Shown here piece after piece: positions 53,321 through 60,777 of a stretch of 64,000 bases of DNA (the stretch's first letter is position 1; every line of letters starts with the position of its first letter). The stretch spans positions 19,875 to 83,874 of the forward strand of contig CASEBK010000003.1 in NCBI GenBank assembly GCA_949286115.1. The letters are read 5' to 3'. The notes beneath the pieces are model-generated. The model was given only the letters and a program-made list of their open reading frames with translations. It did no database searches and had not been told where the DNA came from. The stretch comes from an uncultured Veillonellaceae bacterium (GTDB lineage Bacteria > Bacillota > Negativicutes > Veillonellales > Dialisteraceae). Both the position numbers and the translations under genes were made by a program.

Positions 53321-54018
53321 ACGTACTCATTGTAGAAGACGATTCCCTCATTGCCGAGCTGGAACGGGATTTCCTTGAACCGAACAATTACCTCGTCCGC
53401 ATCGCGGAAAACGGCGAAGACGCTCTGAAGATCATGGACGAAATGAAGATCGATGCGATCCTCTTGGACGTGATGCTCCCCGGCGACGACGGCTTCTCCC
53501 TCTGCCGCAAGATGCGGGAGAAGACTGATGCGCCCATCCTCTTCGTCACCGCCCGGAAAGAAGAAGTGGATAAGATCCGCGGCCTCGGACTCGGCGCCGA
53601 TGACTACATCGTGAAGCCCTTCAGCCCGACGGAGCTCGTCGCACGGCTCCGCGCGCACATTTCCACCCACCAGCGCCTGATGAGAAGCGAAGCCTCCGCC
53701 CCCGCAGTGGAAGAAGGCATCACCATCGACAACCTGACCATCCGCCCGAAAGCGCGTCAGGTCATCCTCGACGGCAAAGACGTTTCCCTCACAGGCAAAG
53801 AATTCGACCTGCTCTGCTTCCTCGTAGAGCACCCCAATGAAGTCTTCTCCAAGGAGCAGCTCTTTGAAAAGATCTGGAGCCTCGACCCCATCGGCGAGCC
53901 GGCCACCGTCACCGTCCACATCAACCGGCTCCGTGATAAGCTGAAAGCCATCGCCGGCCGCCCCTATGAACGCATCGAGACCGTCTGGGGCGCAGGCTAC
54001 CGCTTTCACATGGACTAA
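53314..54018 (+). CDS. OmpR/PhoB-family response regulator
   Basis: 234 residues, ATG after AGGAGG within the kinase gene. The receiver domain has acidic VEDD at 8-10, phosphoacceptor D52 (ILLDVMLPGDDG), T in FVTARKEE and K in IVKPFSPTEL. A winged-helix Trans_reg_C domain (about 140-234) has DGKDVSLTGKEFDLLCFLVEHPNEVFSKEQLFEKIW and RETVWGAGYRFH-like end (ERIETVWGAGYRFHMD). It is the partner of the upstream kinase. Targets are unknown. Confidence 0.95.
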   Translation: MLNVLIVEDDSLIAELERDFLEPNNYLVRIAENGEDALKIMDEMKIDAILLDVMLPGDDGFSLCRKMREKTDAPILFVTARKEEVDKIRGLGLGADDYIVKPFSPTELVARLRAHISTHQRLMRSEASAPAVEEGITIDNLTIRPKARQVILDGKDVSLTGKEFDLLCFLVEHPNEVFSKEQLFEKIWSLDPIGEPATVTVHINRLRDKLKAIAGRPYERIETVWGAGYRFHMD

Positions 54019-54036
54019 AAGAAAGGACCTGTCATT

Positions 54037-54951
54037 TTGAATATTCTGATCACCGGCGGAGCCGGCTTCATCGGCTCCCATCTGGCAGACGCGCTCCTTG
54101 CCGCCGGGCACGACGTCACCATCATCGACAATCTCTCCACCGGCACGAAAGAGTTCCTGCCCCCCGAAGCCCGCTTCATCGAAGCCGACGTCCGGAGCCG
54201 GGATGCGCTCTCTTTCATGGTTTCGCACCCCTTCGACGTCGTATACCACGAAGCGGCCCAGACCATGGTCCCCGCCTCGATCGACGACCCCTATCATGAT
54301 GCGGACGAGAACATTCTGGGGCTCCTCTCCCTTCTGGAAGCTGCTCGAAAAAGCGGCGTCAGGAAGGTCATCTTCTCCTCCTCCGCCGCCGTATACGGCG
54401 ATAACCCGGCCCTTCCCCTCACAGAAGAAGAAACGCCCCAGCCGACGTCCTTCTACGGGCTCACCAAATGGATGACCGAGAGATACCTCGCTCTCTACCG
54501 CCAATATTACGGCTTGGACTACACCGTCCTCCGCTACAGCAATGTCTACGGCCCGCGGCAGGGCGCGCACGGCGAAGGCGGCGTCATCTACATCTTCGCA
54601 AAGCTCCTCGCAGAAAGAAAACCGCTCACCATCTTTGGCGACGGCACGCAGACACGGGACTTCATCAATGTCCACGACGTCGTCTCCGCCAATGTGGCCG
54701 CGCTCACCAGAGGCAGCGGGGCCGTCTGCAACGTCAGCACGGAAACAGAGATCACCCTGAATGACCTCGCCGCAGCAATGGTCCGCCTCTCCGGGACGGA
54801 TACGCCCATCTGCCACGGCCCCGCCCGCGCAGGCGACATCTACCGCTCCTGCCTCTCCCATCAAAAGGCGCGCAGCCTCCTGGACTGGTCACCGCGCATC
54901 CCGCTGATAGAAGGGCTCGAAGAAACGATCCGCTTCTTCAAACAGCAATAG
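54037..54951 (+). CDS. NAD-dependent sugar-nucleotide epimerase (GalE-like extended SDR)
   Basis: 304 residues from a TTG at 54037, with AAAGGA 10 bases upstream. Rossmann motif GGAGFIGSHLADALL at 7-21, DNLSTG, EAAQTMVPASI, SSSAAVYG and the catalytic YGLTK (Y-x-x-x-K). NVYGPRQGAHGEGGVIYIFAKLL and FGDGTQTRDFINVHDVV are the GalE-type sugar-site motifs. It most resembles UDP-glucose/UDP-GlcNAc 4-epimerases. It follows the response regulator by 18 bases, so the two-component genes and the epimerase may form one operon. It is the last core gene before the mobile region. Confidence 0.9.
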   Translation: MNILITGGAGFIGSHLADALLAAGHDVTIIDNLSTGTKEFLPPEARFIEADVRSRDALSFMVSHPFDVVYHEAAQTMVPASIDDPYHDADENILGLLSLLEAARKSGVRKVIFSSSAAVYGDNPALPLTEEETPQPTSFYGLTKWMTERYLALYRQYYGLDYTVLRYSNVYGPRQGAHGEGGVIYIFAKLLAERKPLTIFGDGTQTRDFINVHDVVSANVAALTRGSGAVCNVSTETEITLNDLAAAMVRLSGTDTPICHGPARAGDIYRSCLSHQKARSLLDWSPRIPLIEGLEETIRFFKQQ

Positions 54952-55024
54952 AAATAACAAAAAACATGTACCCTGCTCCCCTGAGCATTGAACTGACCCC
55001 AAAAAGTTGGACAGTAGAAAACAC

Positions 55025-55921
55025 TCACATTTTCCCTTTAAGGGCTTGCTCCCTGTATTTGGCAGGGGGCAGCCCTTTTAGTTTGCCTTTGATCCTCCTA
55101 TTGTTGTAGTAATCCAGATATTCCTCCAGTTCCTTCCTGAATTGTTCCATCGTATCAAAGTCCTTCAAATACAGCAATTCACTCTTCACATGCCCGAAAA
55201 AATTCTCTATTACCGCATTGTCCAGGCAATTTCCTTTCCGGCTCATGCTCTGCTGTATCCCCTTTTCCTTCAGTACTTTCCGGTACAGTCTGTGCCGATA
55301 CTGCCATCCCTGATCAGAATGAAGGATCAGTCCTGTCCCATCAGGTATCTCTTTGAACGCTTTCTTCAGCATGTTCATGACCAGAGATAATGCAGGGCTC
55401 TCTGACAGACTGTAGCTGATAATGCTCTGGTCATACAGATCAAGGATCGGAGATAAATAGAGCTTTTTCCCATGTATCTTGAATTCTGTCACATCTGTCA
55501 CCCATTTCTGATTAGGTCTCTCTGCCTCAAAGTCTCTCTTCAGCAGATTCGGTGCGGCTTCTCCCTCTTCGCCTCGATAGGACCGGTATTTCTTCAGACG
55601 GACACGGCAGGATATCCCCATGACTTTCATCAGTCTCTGGACGGTCTTGTGGTTGATGAGAAATCCTCTTCTGCGCAGTTCTGCCGTGATGCGGCGATAG
55701 CCATACCGACCTTTGTTTTCATGATAGATGGCTTTGATCTGCTCTTTGACCACATGGTCGGGATCGGGAATAGACCGTTTCTTCAGATGGTAATAGAAGG
55801 TAGCTCTGCGAAGGCGAGCTGCTCGGAGGAGATATCTGAGCGGATGCATGGGCCGCAGATCCTGCACCGCCATTACTTTTGACGATGTTTCCGCTCTTCT
55901 TCCCGGATCAGGGCATGCCAT
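55025..55921 (-). CDS. IS3-family transposase OrfB (DDE integrase)
   Basis: 298 residues in frame 2. After a helical HTH_21-like part (IKAIYHENKGRYGYRRI) the DDE catalytic core shows WVTDVTEFKIHGKKLYLSPILDLY (first D), HSDQGWQYRH (second D) and DNAVIENFFGHVKSELLY (E). A typical IS150 C-terminus follows (LDYYNNRRIKGKLKGLPP). The ATG lies inside orfA, but expression should be by -1 frameshifting at a run of seven A at 55913-55919, giving an OrfAB fusion. No lesion seen. Confidence 0.9.
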   Translation of the reverse strand: MACPDPGRRAETSSKVMAVQDLRPMHPLRYLLRAARLRRATFYYHLKKRSIPDPDHVVKEQIKAIYHENKGRYGYRRITAELRRRGFLINHKTVQRLMKVMGISCRVRLKKYRSYRGEEGEAAPNLLKRDFEAERPNQKWVTDVTEFKIHGKKLYLSPILDLYDQSIISYSLSESPALSLVMNMLKKAFKEIPDGTGLILHSDQGWQYRHRLYRKVLKEKGIQQSMSRKGNCLDNAVIENFFGHVKSELLYLKDFDTMEQFRKELEEYLDYYNNRRIKGKLKGLPPAKYREQALKGKM

Positions 55922-56205
55922 TTTTTTAGGAAAGCATTCTCCGCGCGAAGGTATTCCAATTCCTCCATGAGATCGTCTGTAGGAACAGAACGGGGCCTTC
56001 CGACAGCTCCTCTTCCCCGGCGTTCTTCTGCAAGGGCAGAGGGGCCACCTTCCTGATAGATTCGTTCCCAGGCGCAGGCTCGTTCCTGAGAGAGGCCAAA
56101 TTTCTTTTCTGTTTCTCTGTAGCTCAGCTTTTCTTTGATCATGGTCTCCACGACGAGGACTTTAAATTCGGGAGAATAATGCTGATTTTTCCGTTTTGAT
56201 TGCAT
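55873..56205 (-). CDS. IS3-family transposase OrfA (helix-turn-helix)
   Basis: 110 residues from the ATG at 56205 (MQSKRKNQ), an upstream in-frame start at 56220 lacking any advantage. YSPEFKVLVVETMIKEKLSYRETEKKFGLSQERACAWERIY is the HTH_Tnp_1 DNA-binding domain. PTDDLMEELEYLRAENAFLKK is a leucine-zipper coiled coil. Reading frame ends normally at 55873, or moves by -1 at CTAAAAAAATGG into OrfB. OrfA binds the inverted repeats. Confidence 0.88.
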   Translation of the reverse strand: MQSKRKNQHYSPEFKVLVVETMIKEKLSYRETEKKFGLSQERACAWERIYQEGGPSALAEERRGRGAVGRPRSVPTDDLMEELEYLRAENAFLKKWHALIREEERKHRQK

Positions 56206-56262
56206 AGTAAAACACCCCACTTACTGTGTTTTTATTATACAGTCCAGTAAATGGGGTGCAGT

Positions 56263-58728
56263 TCATCCGTGCCAGGCCTTCTGGTAATAGACGGGGCGCG
56301 CCGTCATGGAATAGGGTATGGACGTCCCTCCGAATACCACGATCGCATTGTCTCCGTGCACGTCCGGCATCATTCTTTCAAATGCTTTCTTATCATCCAG
56401 AGCTCCCACGTGCCTCCATAGGGCGTCGCCGAAGGCTTCGTACGCGTCTTTCACCGCCTGCGGAGCGTTTTCATTCATCCACGACTCCAGCTCATCAATG
56501 CGGTCCAGCACCTCCTCTCCTGGATTTTCCCCACTCTCCATGATGCGTTTCTCTGTGTCGGCCAGCTCAGTGATCTTCTCTCTGTCTGCCTCATCCATTC
56601 CTTTCATGGATTCTTCCAAATGGCGTCGTGCGTCGATAGCCTTCTTCCGGCTCTCCTTTTCTTTCTCCGACGCCCTGTTTATCATTTCCGCGCGGACCGA
56701 AGTCTCTCTTGCTTCCTGCTCTCCGGCCAGATCCTGATAGGCCTTGAAGGCCCCTCTTCCGATCGCGTCCTCTTCCTGTCTGTTGAGCTCGTGGAGGCGC
56801 GCCACTTTTTCCCGGAGCTCTTTCCTTTCGCTTTCGGAGAGCTTCTCGCCCGTCTTCTGAATAAACCTCTCATCTCCTGCATCGACGGCGGCCGCATAAT
56901 CTGCCCTGTCGGCGCTCGAATGGATAGAACCCAACACGCCGTCTCGTTCTCTCCTGATCAGTTCGATCACGCTCTCCGGGCTTCCGCCGCTGGCAAACCC
57001 TTCGTAATGCTGGATCACGTGCTGGATCTCATGGATCAGCGTCTCTTTCGCCTGCGCTTCATCGTGCATAATGTTCGCGTTCAATGTGATCGTATCGAGG
57101 TCCGCCCGTCTCCCCATCTTCGTATATCCTCGATGGGTCTCTGGCCCAATATCTCCCGCTGAGACTTCCAAATATTTCAGCCATGGGTAGGCCTCGTAGA
57201 GCTTCGGGTTGTCATAGATATCCCCCAGATAGGCTGTCTCCCACGCCGGGCCAAATAACCCATTGTCTTCGCTCTTCAAAGCCTCCAGGCGGATCCCGTC
57301 CATATTGTCCGGGACCTCCCAGCGCCACTTCCCGTCTTTTCCCGCGGTCCATCCGGTCTTCTTCCAAATCTTTTCGCGGTTCTTTCCGTCCGCCTCCATG
57401 GACTTTGCTTCTTCCCGCTTCGCAAGGGGAGCACCCACCGCGTGTTCTCCGGCCATCTGCTTATAGATGTTGCCGGACTTGTATATCCGCACTCCCCCTG
57501 CTATACTGTAAGAAACAGAGGATGCTTCTTCTGGATTCCGGTCCGTACTCGAAACGCGGTCTCCCGTCTCCAGATTGCAAGCATCCTCTATTTTTTTATA
57601 CTCTTTTCCCGTGTATACATTGTGATTATAGTAGTAAGTTTTTCCTTCTCTGCCTTCGCTTCTGACTGTAACCACAACATACTTCACTTCTCCGTTGATT
57701 CTTACAGCCTGATGAAGATAGTAAAAATGCTGTTTTCCATGCTTTTCCTTTTCAGAATCAGATTCTGTTATTGTGTTGGCGCTTGAAATGATTTCCGGTA
57801 AATACCTGACAGCAAGCAGTTTCTCTTCTCTTGCACTTGTAGATGCCATTTCTCTTTTCCCTGATCCGCTGAAATAAATGTCCGGCTCTTTATCGAACAA
57901 AATATTTCCGAGGATTTCATTTCTTGCGCTGTGGCCCTGAAGCTGTTCCGTGTAATACCCTACAGCCTTTTTCCTCAGTTCTTTGATATCCGCGTAGGGG
58001 CCAAACTCGTCTCCGGTGAGTTCCGTCACGTCGAGTTCGTTCCGGTCCAGTTTTCTTCCTTCCGGCGTGGTCTGGAGGTAGGCGTCTTTCCCCGCGGGCT
58101 GCTGTCCTGTCTGGATCTTCGCGATGTTCGCGTAGGGGATGTGGTAGGCTTCATGGAGCGCTTCGGCCATTTTGGCGTAGATGAGGGCGGAGTCTCTGGC
58201 GGCCTGTGTCACGGCTTCGTTTCCTCCGGAGAGGGCTTTCAGCGCGGGAGCGTAGATCTCCCGGTAGGCGTCTTCGCTCATCTGCGCGCGGGTGATGAGG
58301 TCGTCCCGGTCCATCCGTTTCACATAGGGCTCCAGTCTTTCCAGCGTCTCCAGTTTGCTCCGAAGGGCGCGGATCTCGTCCCCCGCTGCCGCGGCTTCGG
58401 GGTCGTCGGTGTGTTCGATCTCTTCCAGTGCCTCGTCGATGGCGATATCGTAAGCGTCCCGGATACCGGGCGCTTTTTTATGTTCCCGGTAGAATTTCGA
58501 GTACCACCCCTCGTTGACGGATACGCGGCGGCTCTCGTACTGTCCGCCTTCGCCGATGATGTCGATGATCCCCACGTTGGAGATGTGCGTCTTTTTCTTG
58601 TGGTCCCTTAGGTAGGCGATCTTGTCTTCCACGTCTGTGAGCTGTGCGATCTGCTCTTTCACGCGGTCTATGGCCCGGCTGAGAGAGCCTTTCACGTCAT
58701 AGATGTCGTCGGAGAGGACTTCTTCCAT
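56263..58728 (-). pseudogene. fragment of a phage/mobile-element large polyvalent protein
   Basis: 821 codons with both ends lost. The stop codon TGA at 56263-56265 is the first three bases of the IS3 right end, so the C-terminus was cut by the insertion. The 5' end abuts the CRISPR array; the open frame runs back into a repeat with no good ribosome site. Residues about 300-380 (AVRYLPEIISSANTITES, YYLHQAVRINGEVKYVVVTV, YYYNHNVY) resemble the PBECR/LPD3-type barrel module of polyvalent phage proteins. Residues 560-590 (RADLDTITLNANIM, ETLIHEIQHVIQHYEG) form a zincin-like HExxH module with LPD23 character. Domain names come from memory of the motifs. Confidence 0.7.
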
Positions 58729-58749
58729 GGCGGCCTCAGAAATCGCCTT

Positions 58750-59040
58750 ATTTCATTCTACATACCCCCCTCCTGAGGGGTGCGACTACATGCCGTGGAT
58801 CTTTCGCCCAGACGGCAGCGTATTTCAATCCACGCACCCCGCGAGGGGTGCGACCGGCCTTCAAGTCCTTAACTGCAATTTGATGACCAATTTCAATCCA
58901 CGCACCCCGCGAGGGGTGCGACCATAATCCTCAAAAGAACCAACAGTCCAACCGCCAATTTCAATCCACGCACCCCGCGAGGGGTGCGACAACAGCGGAT
59001 CCAAACCGGATCCTTCATTTTTTTATTTCAATCAACGCGA
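58750..59040 (-). CRISPR. small CRISPR array, type I-C-like repeats, no cas genes, leader lost
   Basis: Three identical 33-bp repeats at 58822-58854, 58890-58922 and 58958-58990. On the minus strand they begin GTCGCACCCC and end GTGGATTGAAAT, which is the type I-C repeat form with its 3' handle. A degenerate repeat lies at 58750-58786 and a truncated half at 59025-59040. Spacers are 58787-58821, 58855-58889, 58923-58957 (35 bp each) and 58991-59024 (34 bp). Repeat direction implies transcription from right to left, so the damaged half-repeat at 59025 is the leader end. No leader-like sequence remains and no cas gene is in the window. Confidence 0.93.
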
Positions 59041-59055
59041 TTCAACGAAAAATAA

Positions 59056-59097
59056 AAAGCCGTAAATCATCGATAAAACCTGATGATTTACGGCTTT
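59056..59097. terminator. bidirectional terminator between array and lysis genes
   Basis: A 16-bp perfect stem (AAAGCCGTAAATCATC with GATGATTTACGGCTTT, 10-base loop). On the plus strand CTC follows and on the minus strand TTTTATTTTTCG. It lies 80 bases beyond the lysis genes and shields the array from phage transcription. Confidence 0.85.
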
Positions 59098-59178
59098 CTC
59101 GCTCTCATTGCTGGCTGCCATTAGGAAACCTTATATATCTTCTTATTTGCTTTTATACATTTTAAAAATTATCCCTCC

Positions 59179-59586
59179 TCAGTTGTTCACAACCGCTACT
59201 CCCAATACAATCGCCGCTACGACCGCCCACATGTTCCTCTGTCTCTCCAACCTGTCATGTGCCCTCTTCGCCTCGTCGGAGGATTCCTGCAAGGATTGAT
59301 TCGCCCTTCTCAATGATGTCTGCAATTTCTGCATTTCCGTCTGCGAGCTGCTGATTTGTTTTTTCGACGTCTCCAGCTGTCCTTGCAGCGTCGTCAACTG
59401 CTCCACCTGCTGAGTCAATAGCGCTTCCTGCTGTTTCTGCCTGCTCTCCAACTGCTCGAAGATCATCGAGAGCTCCGTCAATTCCTGATCCGTCATCTGA
59501 TACGTCGGCTCCGCTGCCGAGATAGTAACCGGCGCAGAAAATAAGAGTAGCAGCACCGATACATAAAATACATTTTTTAAGCACAT
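59179..59586 (-). CDS. spanin-like protein A: signal peptide, coiled coil, C-terminal helix
   Basis: 135 residues from the ATG at 59586. Residues 1-24 are a signal peptide (VFYVSVLLLLFSAPVTISAAE). Residues 35-110 form a coiled coil rich in Q, E and L (MIFEQLESRQKQQEALLTQQ, VEQLTTLQGQLETSKKQ). Residues 117-133 are a membrane helix (MWAVVAAIVLGVAVV). Codon third positions are strongly G/C-rich, as in genuine genes here. It lies directly after the endolysin gene. The layout fits an envelope-spanning lysis protein. It shares 332 bases with the next entry in another frame. Confidence 0.6.
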   Translation of the reverse strand: MCLKNVFYVSVLLLLFSAPVTISAAEPTYQMTDQELTELSMIFEQLESRQKQQEALLTQQVEQLTTLQGQLETSKKQISSSQTEMQKLQTSLRRANQSLQESSDEAKRAHDRLERQRNMWAVVAAIVLGVAVVNN

Positions 59587-59590
59587 CCAC
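59255..59590 (-). CDS. spanin-like protein B: overlapping gene in a second frame
   Basis: 111 residues from a GTG at 59590, three bases after the endolysin stop; AGGGGG lies 7 bases upstream, the best-placed site of the two frames. VDVLKKCILCIGAATLIFCAG YYLGSG is an N-terminal anchor helix; the rest is a soluble helical part with repeating A, D, E, G (DDLRAVGEQAETAGSAIDSA, VEKTNQQLADGNAEIADII) ending ILAGILRRGEEGT. It reads as an inner-membrane anchor plus periplasmic rod. Third positions are A/T-rich, so this frame may be overprinted, or it may be the ancestral one and A overprinted. Small phage proteins with an N-terminal anchor and such an A/D/E-rich rod occur next to endolysins. Confidence 0.55.
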   Translation of the reverse strand: MDVLKKCILCIGAATLIFCAGYYLGSGADVSDDGSGIDGALDDLRAVGEQAETAGSAIDSAGGAVDDAARTAGDVEKTNQQLADGNAEIADIIEKGESILAGILRRGEEGT

Positions 59591-59592
59591 TC

Positions 59593-60159
59593 TCACACCC
59601 CCTGCGCCTGATAGAAAATTGCCTTGCCGCGAATGGTATCGCCGCCGGTCATCCAGTCTTCGTCTTCCGAAGTCACAGCCAAGTCCCACCGCTCGCAGGT
59701 ATGCGCCGGGCCGTACGGGTCACACGGATAAAGGCCGTCCATGTTGTCCGCTGCCTCGGCGTGGGTCATGACGTGCTGGAGATCGATGGGGATATCCAGT
59801 TCCCGCGCGATGACGGCGACGACTTGCGCCAGGCATTCGATCTGCGCGGAGGTGGGCGGGTAGTTACCGAGATCACACCCGCCGCCCGCATAGGCCACGG
59901 CGTCGGCGCAGCAGTCAAGCGCCACGGATATGGAGCCGCTGTTGCGCATGTATGTGGCCTCCACAGCGCTGTCAAAGTCATGGGTCTGCGCCACGCTTCC
60001 GTCCGCATGGATGCAGAAATGGTAGTCCGGGTAGTCCATGTCATAGGCCCCGCCCGTCCAATGCAGGTAGATCTTCGGATCGCGGTCCAGTGCGAGCGCG
60101 TCGGCCCAGAGCTTATCTTTTACCGCCGCCGTTTCCCGGCGGATTTCTTCTAAATTCAT
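59593..60159 (-). CDS. phage endolysin, N-acetylmuramoyl-L-alanine amidase (PGRP/amidase_2 fold)
   Basis: 188 residues, ATG after AGGAGGG. KIYLHWTGGAYDMDYPDYHFCIHADGSVAQTHDF is the N-terminal zinc and substrate region, with the first zinc histidine in HWTGG. SISVALDCCADAVAYAGGG, then QHVMTHAEAADNMDGLYP and CERWDL give the second histidine and the usual active-site end. It would cut between muramic acid and the stem peptide. There is no signal peptide, so release depends on a holin. No extra cell-wall-binding domain is present. Confidence 0.85.
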   Translation of the reverse strand: MNLEEIRRETAAVKDKLWADALALDRDPKIYLHWTGGAYDMDYPDYHFCIHADGSVAQTHDFDSAVEATYMRNSGSISVALDCCADAVAYAGGGCDLGNYPPTSAQIECLAQVVAVIARELDIPIDLQHVMTHAEAADNMDGLYPCDPYGPAHTCERWDLAVTSEDEDWMTGGDTIRGKAIFYQAQGV

Positions 60160-60183
60160 TTGTTCCCTCCTATCAAGAGAAAA

Positions 60184-60213
60184 TGGGCGGCTTCCGAAGA
60201 AACCGCCTTTTTC
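60184..60213 (+). terminator. hairpin between the 23-residue peptide gene and the endolysin
   Basis: GGCGGCTTC CGAA GAAACCGCC followed by TTTTTC on the plus strand. It ends plus-strand transcription and forms a hairpin in the minus-strand lysis RNA. Confidence 0.6.
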
Positions 60214-60217
60214 AAAA

Positions 60218-60289
60218 TCAGTTCAGCACATAAACCAGGCCGAAGATGCAGAGCATTGCGCCCGCGATGATCCATACGTATTTCTGCAT
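60218..60289 (-). CDS. 23-residue single-helix membrane peptide
   Basis: ATG at 60289 with AAGGGGGTGAG upstream encodes MQKYVWIIAGAMLCIFGLVY followed by VLN and a stop. The whole peptide is one membrane helix. It lies in the lysis region between the small membrane protein gene and the endolysin. It may be a holin helper, an antiholin or an accessory peptide. The strong ribosome site is the main evidence that it is translated. Confidence 0.55.
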   Translation of the reverse strand: MQKYVWIIAGAMLCIFGLVYVLN

Positions 60290-60303
60290 AGTCTCACCCC
60301 CTT

Positions 60304-60531
60304 TCAGAACGCCCACCCGCCGAGGAGCAGGGCGAAATTCCGCAGCTCTGGCAGATTTGGCTTCCCCGTGCTGCGCCAGTCCCATAAGAAAAGGCCGAGG
60401 TACAGAAGCACCACGGCCAGAAGCAGGCATTTGTAGATCGTCTTCGCGTGCCATCCGAAATCAGCGGAAAAGCGCGCGATCCACTCTTTGAGGTATTGCT
60501 TGATCTTCTCTATCAGTTTCTTCACCTCCAA
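60304..60531 (-). CDS. small phage membrane protein (holin/antiholin candidate)
   Basis: 75 residues from a TTG at 60531; AGGCGG lies 7 bases upstream, within a hairpin. An amphipathic charged helix (KKLIEKIKQYLKEWIARF, residues 4-21) precedes one membrane helix (IYKCLLLAVVLLYLGLFLWDW, about 32-52) and a hydrophobic end (FALLLGGWAF). Size and place, ahead of the endolysin, suit a holin or antiholin. The family is not recognised. The GTG two codons on is an alternative start. Confidence 0.6.
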   Translation of the reverse strand: MEVKKLIEKIKQYLKEWIARFSADFGWHAKTIYKCLLLAVVLLYLGLFLWDWRSTGKPNLPELRNFALLLGGWAF

Positions 60532-60535
60532 TCAA

Positions 60536-60562
60536 AAACCGCCTGCATTCCGCAAGCGGTTT
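60536..60562 (-). terminator. hairpin in front of the small membrane protein gene
   Basis: AAACCGC and GCGGTTT pair, with an inner TGC/GCA step, and TTTTTG follows on the minus strand. It would end minus-strand RNA (including any antisense RNA over the next cassette) or control entry into the lysis genes; it covers the ribosome site of the gene that follows. Confidence 0.6.
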
Positions 60563-60614
60563 CGTTTATCTATGATAAAATTAGGAAATTCCTCAAAAAT
60601 ATTCTCTTTTCTGC

Positions 60615-60643
60615 TTGACGTTATTCCGATAACGGCGTATAAT
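60615..60643 (+). promoter_or_regulatory. near-consensus promoter of the plus-strand small cassette
   Basis: TTGACG, a 17-base spacer and TATAAT, 33 bases before the first ATG. It opens against the direction of the surrounding lysis genes. Confidence 0.85.
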
Positions 60644-60675
60644 ATATACAGAGTTAAGGAAAAGGAGGTGAAAAA

Positions 60676-60774
60676 ATGGATGTAGATATAAAAGAAGCCC
60701 TACACGTTCTCGCTGATGTCGTTACGATCTTGACCGGATTCCTAACCATCGCGAAAGCCATGAAGGGCAAGTAA
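60676..60774 (+). CDS. 32-residue peptide, possible type I toxin or holin-like peptide
   Basis: ATG with AAAGGAGGTG 5 bases upstream, a perfect site. The peptide is short, begins acidic (MDVDIKEALHVLADVV), has a hydrophobic helix (VVTILTGFLTIA) and a lysine-rich tail (KAMKGK). That profile, acidic-hydrophobic-basic in about 30 residues, is seen in putative holin-like toxins of Firmicutes. It is too short for a membrane enzyme. A stable GC hairpin follows directly. A minus-strand TATAAT lies downstream at 60819-60824 and could give an antisense RNA across the gene. Confidence 0.6.
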   Translation: MDVDIKEALHVLADVVTILTGFLTIAKAMKGK

Positions 60775-60777
60775 GAG

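Larger units (their letters stand above)
54989..56265 (-). mobile_element. IS3-family (IS150-type) insertion sequence, intact
   Basis: 1277 bp with imperfect terminal inverted repeats of about 27 bases. The left end begins TGAACTGACCCC, with TTGGACAGT near 55008-55016. The right end, read inward from 56265, begins TGAACTGCACCCC and continues ACTGGACTGT. Two overlapping transposase frames fill it. Both ends have the 5'-TG...CA-3' IS3 form. Flanking bases (CAT on the left, TCC on the right) do not form a target duplication, which suggests a deletion or recombination after insertion. Confidence 0.92.

Noticed and set aside
53152..54864. 570-codon minus-strand frame across the two-component genes and the epimerase
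   Set aside because: Covers three well-supported plus-strand genes; the translation has no family features.
57931..58611. 226-codon plus-strand frame opposite the polyvalent fragment
   Set aside because: Valine- and phenylalanine-rich antisense shadow; the minus-strand frame carries domain motifs.
58703..58927. Plus-strand frame through the CRISPR repeats
   Set aside because: Codes for the well-known repeat artefact (STHPARGAT-type residues); not a gene.
60218..60454. 78-codon frame containing the 23-residue peptide
   Set aside because: The upstream part overlaps the small membrane protein gene in another frame and has no ribosome site; only the last 23 codons have one.
60615..60774. Thought of Fst/TxpA as family name for the 32-residue peptide
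   Set aside because: Length and charge pattern are similar but no specific residues match well enough; left as unnamed.
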